Origin: Corynebacterium tuberculostearicum
GTDB lineage: Bacteria > Actinomycetota > Actinomycetes > Mycobacteriales > Mycobacteriaceae
Assembly: GCF_030503735.1 (NCBI RefSeq)
Contig: NZ_CP073096.1
Coordinates: forward strand, 2,232,001 to 2,296,000
DNA: 64,000 bases
Direction: 5' to 3'
Below are positions 16,822 through 25,986 of the stretch, piece after piece. The notes beneath the pieces are model-generated. The model saw only the letters and a list, made by a program, of their open reading frames with translations. It did not search any database and had not been told where the DNA came from. Positions within the stretch are counted from its first letter, which is position 1. Every line of letters starts with the position of its first letter. The translations under genes and the position numbers were made by a program.

Positions 16822-18792
16822 ATGGCGAACGCATCATCCGCCGCAGGTTCCAAAGCCACCCTGCCTGAGCTAACCCTGCGCGGCGTCATTATCGGTGGCC
16901 TGATCACCCTCATTTTCACCGCCGCCAACGTCTACTTGGGGCTGAAGGTGGGCTTGACCTTTGCTACCTCCATCCCGGCTGCCGTGATTTCCATGGCGGT
17001 GCTGCGCCGGTTCAAGGGTCATAACGTTAAAGAAAACAATATTGTCCAGACTATTGCCTCTGCCGCGGGTACCTTGTCCGCCATCATCTTCGTCCTCCCT
17101 GGCCTAGTCATGGTGGGCTATTGGCAGGGCTTTGGCTTCCTACAGACGGCCGGAGTGTGCGCTATCGGCGGCGTGCTCGGCGTGATGTATTCCATCCCGC
17201 TGCGCCGTGCCTTGGTCACCGGCTCCGATCTGCCGTACCCAGAAGGCGTGGCCGCGGCCGAGGTACTCAAGGTGGGCGACGAGAACGCCGATGGCGCCAG
17301 CCATGAGGAAAATGCCAAGGGCCTGCGCGTCATCGTCGCCGGCGGCATTACTTCAGCCCTAATGGCGCTGCTGGCCGCGATGAAGGCTGCCGCTTCTGAG
17401 GCTTCCGCGTATTTCAAGCTGGGCACTGGCGCGACCACCCTGGGCACCAGCCTGTCCACAGCCCTCATTGGCGTGGGCCACTTGGTTGGCCTGCCGGTAG
17501 GCATTGCGATGCTGGTTGGCGTGGTGATTTCTTACTCCATCTTGTTGCCCATTTTCACCGCCGGCGATGTCTCGGGCGCCGCTGCGCTTGCCGACGTCGT
17601 CGATACCACCTTCTCCGATGACATCCGCTTCATCGGCGTGGGCACCATGGCCATTGCCGCTATCTGGACGCTGCTGAAGATCGCTGGCCCTATTGCTGTG
17701 GGCATCCGCCAGTCCTTGGCAACCTCGCGCGCCCGCAAGGCCGGTTCCGAAGTAGATGTGACCGAGCGTGATATTCCGTTCCCGTACGTGGCTACTACCA
17801 TCGTGGCGTTCATGGTGCCCATTGCCTTGCTGCTGTGGGACTTCGTACGCGGAACCGATATCCACGAGCATATGGCTGTGCTTATTACTGTTTCGGTCCT
17901 TTTTACCCTGTTGGTAGGCCTGATTATTGCCTCCGTTTGCGGCTATATGGCTGGCCTCATTGGCGCATCTAACTCGCCGATTTCCTCCATCGGCATCATC
18001 GCCGTGCTGGCCGCTTCGCTCCTGATTGCGGCCGTCACCCGCGGCACCACCGCGGATCCACTCTCCTTGGTGGCTTATACGCTCTTTACCGCGGCCATTG
18101 TCTTTGGTATTGCCACCATTTCCAATGACAACCTGCAGGATCTTAAAACCGGTCAGCTCGTTGGCGCCACCCCGTGGAAGCAGCAGGTAGCCCTCATTAT
18201 CGGCGTGGTCTTTGGTTCCGTGGTCATCCCGCCGATTCTGCAGGTCATGCTCAACGGCTTCGGTTTCCAAGGCATGGAGGGCGCCGGCGAAGACGCCCTG
18301 GCAGCCCCGCAGGCCGCCTTGATGTCCTCCGTTGCCTCCGGCATCTTCGATAGCTCGCTGGACTGGAACCTCATCTTTATTGGTATGGCCATCGGCGCTG
18401 TCCTAATTATTACTGATGAACTGCTGCGCAAATTTACCGATAAGTACTCGCTTTCCCCGCTGGCGGTAGGCATGGGCATGTACCTGCCGGCCGCGCTGAC
18501 CATCGTCATTCCAATTGGCGCCATCTTGGGCACCTTCTATGACAAGTGGGCTGCTAAGCAGCCCCGCCCGGAATTTGCCAAGCGCATGGGCACTCTCTTG
18601 GCCACCGGCCTTATCGTGGGCGAGTCCCTCTTTGGCGTGGTCAATGCCGGAATCATCGCCGCTGCCGGCGGTGATAGCCCGCTAGAGATCTTCGAGGGCG
18701 GCACGTCTGCCACCATCGTCGGCGTGGTTCTCTTTATCGTCGCGCTGACGTTCATCTACCGCTGGACCAAGCGCACGGTGAAGAGCTCCTAG
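16822..18792 (+). CDS. OPT family oligopeptide transporter
   Basis: 656 residues with about 15 membrane helices. The opening ELTLRGVIIGGLITLIFTAANVYLGLKVGLTFATSIPAAV is the OPT family signature, and FPYPEGVAAAEVLKVG-like sequence follows near residue 135. A GAAAGGA ribosome-binding site lies ten bases before the ATG. Bacterial OPT proteins import short peptides or peptide-like chelates with protons. Pairing with the divergent M20 dipeptidase suggests peptide uptake and breakdown. Confidence 0.9.
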   Translation: MANASSAAGSKATLPELTLRGVIIGGLITLIFTAANVYLGLKVGLTFATSIPAAVISMAVLRRFKGHNVKENNIVQTIASAAGTLSAIIFVLPGLVMVGYWQGFGFLQTAGVCAIGGVLGVMYSIPLRRALVTGSDLPYPEGVAAAEVLKVGDENADGASHEENAKGLRVIVAGGITSALMALLAAMKAAASEASAYFKLGTGATTLGTSLSTALIGVGHLVGLPVGIAMLVGVVISYSILLPIFTAGDVSGAAALADVVDTTFSDDIRFIGVGTMAIAAIWTLLKIAGPIAVGIRQSLATSRARKAGSEVDVTERDIPFPYVATTIVAFMVPIALLLWDFVRGTDIHEHMAVLITVSVLFTLLVGLIIASVCGYMAGLIGASNSPISSIGIIAVLAASLLIAAVTRGTTADPLSLVAYTLFTAAIVFGIATISNDNLQDLKTGQLVGATPWKQQVALIIGVVFGSVVIPPILQVMLNGFGFQGMEGAGEDALAAPQAALMSSVASGIFDSSLDWNLIFIGMAIGAVLIITDELLRKFTDKYSLSPLAVGMGMYLPAALTIVIPIGAILGTFYDKWAAKQPRPEFAKRMGTLLATGLIVGESLFGVVNAGIIAAAGGDSPLEIFEGGTSATIVGVVLFIVALTFIYRWTKRTVKSS

Positions 18793-18813
18793 TTCCTGAT
18801 CCATTCCTTATAT

Positions 18814-18848
18814 AATGGCGTCCCTTTGCGGGGGCGCCATTTTTTCTT
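18814..18848 (+). terminator. Terminator of the OPT gene
   Basis: AATGGCGTCCC (18814-18824) pairs with GGGGCGCCATT (18831-18841) with one G-U pair, then TTTTT to 18845. The T-tract also borders the groEL promoter. Confidence 0.88.
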
Positions 18849-18875
18849 GCAGTCCCGGTGGGAGAGTGCCAGAAT
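18847..18875 (+). promoter_or_regulatory. groEL promoter
   Basis: TTGCAG (18847-18852), a 17-base spacer and CAGAAT (18870-18875) fit a housekeeping sigma promoter. The predicted start, near 18882, falls inside the CIRCE element, the position expected for HrcA repression. Confidence 0.5.
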
Positions 18876-18880
18876 GGTCG

Positions 18881-18907
18881 TTAGCACTCGCACAGTATGA
18901 GTGCTAG
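18881..18907. promoter_or_regulatory. CIRCE operator (HrcA binding site)
   Basis: TTAGCACTC, nine bases, GAGTGCTAG. It differs from the consensus TTAGCACTC-N9-GAGTGCTAA only at the last base. It lies 117 bases before the groEL start. The leader between them holds a further inverted repeat, ACACTCAC (18941-18948) with GTGAGTGT (18986-18993). Confidence 0.93.
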
Positions 18908-18931
18908 ATAAATCTACATCGTTGTGGTTGA

Positions 18932-20671
<1,740 letters not shown>

Positions 20672-20730
20672 TAGAGCCCAAACCTCGAAAGGCGCCCATT
20701 TAGCTCCGTGCGAGCTAGATGCCGCCATTT

Positions 20731-20777
20731 AAAGCGTCCTACGTGAGATAAAGAACGTCTCCTCGTAGGGCGCTTTT
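20731..20777 (+). terminator. Terminator of groEL
   Basis: AAAGCGTCCTACG (20731-20743) pairs with CGTAGGGCGCTTT (20764-20776) with one G-U pair, followed by T. A smaller hairpin TAGCTC / GAGCTA lies just before it at 20701-20717. Confidence 0.85.
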
Positions 20778-21275
20778 GCGTGTCGCTACACGGAAAAGAT
20801 GAAAAGTGCGTTTCCAAACCTCAACTTTCACACTGAATAACAATTTTCTCAGCCAGTGGTCCATTTTTGAGGCTGAATGGCGGCTGATTGGTTGTGCCTT
20901 CGCCTCTATTTGGCTGCCTAGAACTCCGGGCGGAAGCGGAAACGGCCAATCTGGGGTCTTTGGCATACCCCCACATTAGGGCAATTTTGAAACCGGTTTC
21001 TCCGCTGGATTTCCAAATTTTGGACAGTGTTCATCGGAGCGCTCCTGATGTTTGTTACGCACTTTTCCAAAGAATTCGACTATTTCTGTTCATCGTCAGA
21101 AAAGCCGCAGGTAAAGGGCATATCAATTAACGTTTGGGTAAGAAATGGAATGGAGGATGCTGTGTATAAAGTGGCGGCTGGGAACTATGGGGGCTTTCCC
21201 GAGATTTAAAAACTTAAGGGTTTCGGATTGATCTTTGAGCGCTGTGTGACAAAATAGTTACTTGTGACGCCCACA
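20778..21275. other. Gene-free region upstream of the porin genes
   Basis: About 500 bases with unusually low GC for this window (A/T-rich at 20800-20870 and 21120-21260) and only short frames without ribosome-binding sites. Near its end, TTGATC (21228-21233), 17 bases and AAAATA (21251-21256) form a weak promoter candidate for porH. Long upstream regions are plausible for very highly expressed porin genes. Nothing else recognisable was seen. Confidence 0.5.
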
Positions 21276-21319
21276 GAGGGTGTCTGCAAATCCGCAATAC
21301 CCTCGGGTGTAAATACCCG
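21276..21319 (+). promoter_or_regulatory. Two adjacent hairpins in the porH leader
   Basis: GAGGGT (21276-21281) can pair with ACCCTC (21299-21304), and CGGGT (21304-21308) with ACCCG (21315-21319). They end 22 bases before the porH start and just before its AAGGAG at 21330-21335. They could stabilise the mRNA; the sequence does not show more. Confidence 0.35.
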
Positions 21320-21341
21320 AAACCTATTCAAGGAGTTCAAT

Positions 21342-21530
21342 ATGGACCTCTCCCTCATTCAGACCCACCTCGACAACTTCGTAGACACCTGGGAAGGCTG
21401 GGGCAAGATCCTGGGCAATGTTGGTTCCTTCTTCCAGAACACCATCTTGGCCTTCGACTTCCTGTCCTCCGAGCCTGAGGCAGCTGATTTCTTCCCAGGC
21501 ACCTCTTCCCTGATTGCTGAGAACAAGTAA
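21342..21530 (+). CDS. porH: PorH-type cell-wall channel peptide
   Basis: 62 residues starting MDLSLIQTHLDNFVDTW, with an AAGGAG seven bases upstream. It has no signal peptide and is predicted to be an acidic amphipathic helix. Corynebacterial PorH proteins are 57-residue class peptides, begin MDLSLL, and lie downstream of groEL2. They form an oligomeric channel with PorA in the mycolic-acid outer membrane and are O-mycoloylated on Ser. The matching start, size, helix pattern and position support the call; overall identity to known PorH is low, as is normal for these peptides. Confidence 0.85.
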   Translation: MDLSLIQTHLDNFVDTWEGWGKILGNVGSFFQNTILAFDFLSSEPEAADFFPGTSSLIAENK

Positions 21531-21602
21531 TTCATTTACTTCTCATCGGGGCCTTTTAGGTTCTGATTTTCAATCTTCAAACACTAGTCCTAAGGAGATA
21601 AA

Positions 21603-21734
21603 ATGGACGGCTTCATTAACTTCGCAATCGGTTCTTCCGAGTTCGCAAACGACCTGAACATCTACGCAACCCTGATCGAGCCGCTCGTTCAGATTGCTAA
21701 GGGCGCTTCCCAGCTGATCGGTATGTTCGTCTAA
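21603..21734 (+). CDS. porA: PorA-type cell-wall channel peptide
   Basis: 43 residues, MDGFINFAIGSSEF at the start and ASQLIGMFV at the end. A strong TAAGGAG lies six bases before the ATG. C. glutamicum PorA has 45 residues, ends in a similar hydrophobic LIGLL segment, and is cotranscribed with porH. Here the gene is 72 bases after porH and is followed by a strong terminator. No signal peptide is present, as in known PorA. The Ser-Ser pair (residues 11-12) and Ser36 are candidate mycoloylation sites by analogy. Confidence 0.8.
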   Translation: MDGFINFAIGSSEFANDLNIYATLIEPLVQIAKGASQLIGMFV

Positions 21735-21762
21735 GAGCATCCCTATCGCGTAAGCGATTTCT

Positions 21763-21793
21763 AAGAGCCTCACCTTTAGGTGGGGCTCTTTTG
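21763..21793 (+). terminator. Terminator of the porH-porA operon
   Basis: AAGAGCCTCACC (21763-21774) pairs with GGTGGGGCTCTT (21779-21790) around a TTTA loop, with TTTT at the end. Confidence 0.9.
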
Positions 21794-21887
21794 CTATGTC
21801 TGGGTGGGGGAGAACTTAGGGGTAAATCCGGTAAATGTGCCTTTGATTGGCGCGCCGAATAGTTGGGTAACCGGTAAACTTTTGAGT

Positions 21888-22787
21888 ATGGCTGATATTA
21901 AAGACGACGACCTTCCCGAGATCGACCTGGCAAAAACTGACGGCTACGTCGTCGATGGAACCGATGAGGATGATCCTTCGCTGATCATGCCGGATGGTTC
22001 CCCGGTTCAGACTTGGCGGGAAAATTACCCCTATGATGAGCGTATGACTCGCGATGAGTACGAGTCTGTGAAGCGCGCTCTGCAGATTGAGCTGTTGAAG
22101 TGGCAGAACTGGACCAAGGAAACTGGCCAGCGCCACATCATTATCTTTGAGGGTCGCGACGCGGCCGGCAAGGGTGGCACCATTAAGCGTTTTAACGAGC
22201 ACCTGAACCCGCGTGGTGCTCGCACAGTGGCACTGGAGAAGCCATCGCCGCGTGAGTCGACCTCTTGGTACTTCCAGCGTTACATCGAGCACTTCCCGGC
22301 CGGTGGCGAAATCGTCTTCTTCGACCGCTCTTGGTACAACCGCTCCGGCGTGGAGCGAGTAATGGGCTTTTGTACCGAAAGCCAGCACGCGGAGTTCCTC
22401 CGCGAGGTTCCGATGCTGGAGAATATGATTCTGGGCTCGGGTATCTCTTTGACCAAGCTGTGGTTCTCGGTTACCCGTAAGGAACAGCGCACCCGCTTCG
22501 CTATCCGTCAGATCGACCCGGTGCGCCAGTGGAAGCTATCCCCGATGGACTTGGCTTCGTTGGATAAGTGGGATGACTACACCCGTGCGAAGGAAGAGCA
22601 GTTCCGCTACACGGATACGGAAGAGTCGCCGTGGATCACCATTAAGTCCAACGACAAAAAGCGTGCCCGTATTAACGCCATGCGCTATGTCCTGTCCAAG
22701 TTCGAGTACACCAATAAGGATCATGAGCTGGTCGGTGAGGTCGATGAGAACATCGTCAAGCGTGGTCGCGACCAGATTGGTGACTAG
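21888..22787 (+). CDS. ppk2: Polyphosphate kinase 2
   Basis: 299 residues from ATG 21888 (MADIKDDDLPEID). The PPK2 fold is shown by Walker A FEGRDAAGKGGTIKR, Walker B FFDRSWYNRSGVERVMGF and the lid region around TRKEQRTRFAIRQIDP. Length fits the single-domain class that transfers phosphate between polyphosphate and nucleoside di/triphosphates. A ppk2 gene after porA is also the order I recall from C. glutamicum (ppk2B). The frame is open 36 codons further upstream, but that stretch begins inside the porin terminator. Confidence 0.93.
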   Translation: MADIKDDDLPEIDLAKTDGYVVDGTDEDDPSLIMPDGSPVQTWRENYPYDERMTRDEYESVKRALQIELLKWQNWTKETGQRHIIIFEGRDAAGKGGTIKRFNEHLNPRGARTVALEKPSPRESTSWYFQRYIEHFPAGGEIVFFDRSWYNRSGVERVMGFCTESQHAEFLREVPMLENMILGSGISLTKLWFSVTRKEQRTRFAIRQIDPVRQWKLSPMDLASLDKWDDYTRAKEEQFRYTDTEESPWITIKSNDKKRARINAMRYVLSKFEYTNKDHELVGEVDENIVKRGRDQIGD

Positions 22788-22813
22788 GTTGAGCTAAATT
22801 AGCCGCACATTAG

Positions 22814-22849
22814 GCGGGAAACTTGGTAAGTCCGAGTTTCCTGCTTTTT
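22814..22849 (+). terminator. Terminator of ppk2
   Basis: GCGGGAAACTTGG (22814-22826) pairs with CCGAGTTTCCTGC (22832-22844) with two non-Watson-Crick positions, then TTTTT. Confidence 0.88.
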
Positions 22850-23062
22850 GTTTTAGGGGTACCAAAAGGGGGTAAATGGGAGGAATAGTTTCGCGTAAAT
22901 TAGGGGGTTTTAAAGGGGGATTTCCGTGCGGTTATGTTACGGGACCGTAGGTAGCATTGTCGAAAACTATTTGTGGTCTCCGTCTCAGAATATTTAGCAT
23001 CACTGTTATCTCAATCTCATCTGGCAAACCGATATGAGCTACAACACCTCAAGGAGGCAGTG

Positions 23063-24211
23063 ATGATGAAGAAGCAAATAACCGCTTGCCTGACAGCGGC
23101 AGCAGTACTGGCGGCACCAGTTGCGGTATCTGGCACGCTCACGGCAGGGGCAATCGCCCAAGAAGTTCCGGCGCCTGCGCCCGCGGCAGACCAGAAACCA
23201 GATGTATTGGGGCGCCCAACTGTCTCGGAAAAGCAGGTATCCGATGAGGAGGGCTACTTCGACAGCGCTCACGGCGAGGGCGTCAAGATCTACTACCGCA
23301 AGCAGAAGGTGGCCAACCCACGCGGTGCGGTGGTTATTGCGCACGGTGTATCTGAGCACTCGGGGCGTTACGATTACGTCGCTAAGCGCTTGCTCGATGC
23401 AGGTTACAACGTTTACCGCGTTGACCACCGCGGCCACGGCAAATCCGCCGGCGGCAGCGTACCGATGGGGCATATCGATAATTTCCAGTACATCCTCGAT
23501 GATTTTGACCGTGTTGTGGACATCGCGAAGGAAGAAAATCAGGGAGTAAAGACCTTCCTACTGGGCCACTCCATGGGCGCACTGACCGTGGAGGCCTATG
23601 GCATCCGTGAGCCGGGCAAGGTCGATGGCATCATCACCAACGGTGGCGGCGCGCCGCTGAACCTTTCTGGCAAGAACGTGGCCGGAAAGAATATCACCCC
23701 GGATGATATTTCGGAGACCCAGAAGAAGCTGGATCCCACCATCTTTGAGCGCTTGCCGCTAGCCCAACTCACCAGCTTTAATGCGCACTATGCGCAGAAC
23801 TTGATTCCGCACCGCACCGAAATCGGCGCACAATCGCCGGAGTGGAGCAAGGATATTCAGCTGTCTAATCCATTTACGGATGGTATCTCCACTAGCCAGG
23901 CGGTGAAGGGCGAGTATGCCTCTAGCCCGCTCATTGCGCAGAAGACCAGCGCTGGAACTGCCCTGCAGTTGGCGGCAATTGCGAATTATGACGCCGTCAA
24001 TGCGGACCTCTTCACCGCACCGACGCTCATCATGCACGGCACCAAGGACGGCATCGTGCCGCCGTATTTCTCCCAGGATTGGTACAACTCCATCTCTTCT
24101 GAAGACGTGGAGTTTGTGACTTGGGAAGGCCAGAAGCATGAGGTCTTTAATGAGCCGGCTGCTGATCAGGCCCTCGATACCGTTGTGGACTGGCTCGACC
24201 GCCACGCCTAA
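23063..24211 (+). CDS. Secreted alpha/beta hydrolase, serine aminopeptidase S33 / monoacylglycerol-lipase type
   Basis: 382 residues from the ATG at 23063 (another ATG follows directly), with AAGGAGG five to eight bases upstream. A signal peptide (MMKKQITACLTAAAVLAAPVAV) with a cleavage site near AIAQE is followed by a Pro/Ala linker. The hydrolase domain has the nucleophile elbow GHSMG, the acid in MHGTKDG and the His in EGQKHEVFNE. The cap and AHGVSEHSGRYDYVAKRL segment resemble bacterial monoglyceride lipases. Export suggests it releases fatty acids from host or envelope lipids; substrate is inferred. Confidence 0.88.
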   Translation: MMKKQITACLTAAAVLAAPVAVSGTLTAGAIAQEVPAPAPAADQKPDVLGRPTVSEKQVSDEEGYFDSAHGEGVKIYYRKQKVANPRGAVVIAHGVSEHSGRYDYVAKRLLDAGYNVYRVDHRGHGKSAGGSVPMGHIDNFQYILDDFDRVVDIAKEENQGVKTFLLGHSMGALTVEAYGIREPGKVDGIITNGGGAPLNLSGKNVAGKNITPDDISETQKKLDPTIFERLPLAQLTSFNAHYAQNLIPHRTEIGAQSPEWSKDIQLSNPFTDGISTSQAVKGEYASSPLIAQKTSAGTALQLAAIANYDAVNADLFTAPTLIMHGTKDGIVPPYFSQDWYNSISSEDVEFVTWEGQKHEVFNEPAADQALDTVVDWLDRHA

Positions 24212-24234
24212 ATTCACGCGGACCTAAAAGCGAG

Positions 24235-24272
24235 AACTCTTGGCGGGCATGTAGTGCTTGCCAAGAGTTTAC
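24235..24272 (+). terminator. Terminator-like hairpin after the lipase gene
   Basis: AACTCTTGGC (24235-24244) and GCCAAGAGTT (24260-24269) form a perfect 10-bp stem followed by TACG. The T-tract is short. Confidence 0.65.
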
Positions 24273-24317
24273 GTATATGTAACCGCCTCGTTGCCCAGAC
24301 CGGATAGAAATTGAATT

Positions 24318-25964
24318 ATGAAAAATAAACTCTGTGCTTTCTCATCTGTCCTGGCGCTCACCGGAATGGTGGGCGCACCCGTTGCGGCGGCCCAGTCCTC
24401 GCTTCCGGGTTCCTCCTTTGGTTCTTCTTTGGGGTCATCGTTAGGCTCTTCCTGGGGGTCTTCCCAGGGCTCGTCCGAGGGGTCCTCGGCGGGAGACGAT
24501 GTGCAGCCGGGGGAAGACACAGAATCGCGAGTGCTGTGGCAAGAAAGCTTCGACGAGGTAGATACCCCGGCATGGTTTACCCACCGCGCGCCGGAGGGGT
24601 GGAGCTCCAACGTGCAGGGCGTGGACTCGGGCGAGGCCCGTTGGAAGGGTTGGACTTTTGGCGATATGCGCCACTGGACCTGGGCGGCCGGTACTGATAT
24701 GCGCCACTACTTCACCCAAGCACATGACACCTTCGCCATCATTGACAATAAGCAGCAGCGTTTGGCCGAAAGCGATTCTATGACCGCCGGACTGAAGAGC
24801 CCGGCTATCCCGGTGGCGGGGCAGGAGCGGGTGAATGTGGAATTCGACCACCATTACCGCCAGGGTAAGGAAGGACAGAACGCGACGGTGAAGGTCTCCT
24901 TCGATGGTGGGGAAGCACAGGAAATCGCCGCCTTTGATGAGGACGTATTCTCCAAGCACGAGTCCATCGGCGTGGACGTGCCGGGTGGCGCGAAAAATAT
25001 GCAGGTCAGCTTTAGCTACAACAATGGCAATGATGACTGGTGGTGGGCGGTGGACAACGTGGGCGTCGTCAAGCCGCTGGGTGAGCTCAAAGGGGCGCCG
25101 CAGGCTACCGTGGACGTGCTTTCCGACGTCCAGGGTGACCCCCAAGACTACAAAGACGCCGTCCGCCAGTTGAACGGTATGGAGGACAAGGCCGGGGCGC
25201 TGGTGCTCAACGGCGACCTCGTGGACGATGGCTCGCAGCAGCAGTGGGACGATTTCCTGGCCGCGCACAGCGAGGAGCCGCACGATTCGGGCAAGGAATT
25301 GTGGACCATCGGCAACCACGAAATGTACGGTAAGGAAGGATCTGAAACCTACCTCGAGCGCTTTCTCAAATACTCTGGCCAGGATAAGCCGTGGAAGGAA
25401 GAGGTAGTTGACGGAGTGCCACTGATTTCGGTGAATACCGAGTTTTATTCCGATATCCTGCGCCACGGCAAGGAGCCGTTCCAGCGCATCAGCAAGGAAC
25501 AGCTCGATTGGCTAGATGAGCGCCTGGCTTATTGGGATGCTCAGGGCACTCCGGCGCTGGTCTTTAGCCATCCGCTACTGCCGCAGACGGTATCAATGTC
25601 CCATTCGGCGTGGTACCAGAATGATTTCGAAGACCTCGAGGCGCTATCCAATGTGGTTAATAAGTACAACAACATCGTGTGGTTTAGTAGCCACAGCCAC
25701 TCTTCGTTGCGCCAGAATAACTGGTGGGGAACCCGCCGCTACGACGGCACGGGCGAGGCCGGCCGCACCGGCTTCCCGGTAGTCAACACCGGTGCCATCC
25801 TCAATGAGTACCTGCCGGATGGCGATAATGACGAGAAAATCGTCAAAGAAAAGGAAGAGGCCTCCACCGGACTGCGGGTCAAGGTCTTTGCTGACCGCGT
25901 TCGGGTGGAGGCCTGGGACTTTAAGTCCGGCGAAATGATTAAGTATCAGGATTTCGCGCGGTAG
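24318..25964 (+). CDS. Secreted metallophosphoesterase
   Basis: 548 residues. Signal peptide at 1-25 (ends VAAAQ). Residues 31-58 are seven GSSx repeats. A jelly-roll-like domain (about 70-255, with WWWAVDNVGV) precedes the calcineurin-like phosphoesterase domain. The latter shows SDVQGD, LNGDLVDDG, GNHEMYG, FSHP and SSHSHSS, covering the di-metal ligands; the first motif has Gln in place of the usual His (DxH becomes DVQ). A beta-rich C-terminal domain follows. It is probably a cell-surface phosphodiesterase or phosphomonoesterase. Whether the DVQ change affects metal binding is uncertain. Confidence 0.85.
   Translation: MKNKLCAFSSVLALTGMVGAPVAAAQSSLPGSSFGSSLGSSLGSSWGSSQGSSEGSSAGDDVQPGEDTESRVLWQESFDEVDTPAWFTHRAPEGWSSNVQGVDSGEARWKGWTFGDMRHWTWAAGTDMRHYFTQAHDTFAIIDNKQQRLAESDSMTAGLKSPAIPVAGQERVNVEFDHHYRQGKEGQNATVKVSFDGGEAQEIAAFDEDVFSKHESIGVDVPGGAKNMQVSFSYNNGNDDWWWAVDNVGVVKPLGELKGAPQATVDVLSDVQGDPQDYKDAVRQLNGMEDKAGALVLNGDLVDDGSQQQWDDFLAAHSEEPHDSGKELWTIGNHEMYGKEGSETYLERFLKYSGQDKPWKEEVVDGVPLISVNTEFYSDILRHGKEPFQRISKEQLDWLDERLAYWDAQGTPALVFSHPLLPQTVSMSHSAWYQNDFEDLEALSNVVNKYNNIVWFSSHSHSSLRQNNWWGTRRYDGTGEAGRTGFPVVNTGAILNEYLPDGDNDEKIVKEKEEASTGLRVKVFADRVRVEAWDFKSGEMIKYQDFAR
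24408..24491 (+). repeat. Seven 12-bp in-frame repeats encoding GSSx
   Basis: Encodes GSSF, GSSL, GSSL, GSSW, GSSQ, GSSE, GSSA directly after the signal peptide of the metallophosphoesterase. The unit is diverged at third positions, so it is an old repeat rather than a recent slippage. Confidence 0.85.
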
Positions 25965-25986
25965 GGCGAAGGTGCCTGCCGTTGGC

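Noticed and set aside
21027..21209. A 60-codon frame upstream of porH
   Set aside because: No ribosome-binding site, no amphipathic pattern like PorA/PorH, mixed Cys/Trp content. It is probably chance.
24441..25466. A 341-codon frame antisense to the metallophosphoesterase gene
   Set aside because: The sense strand encodes a signal peptide and all phosphoesterase motifs; the antisense frame has no recognisable domain.
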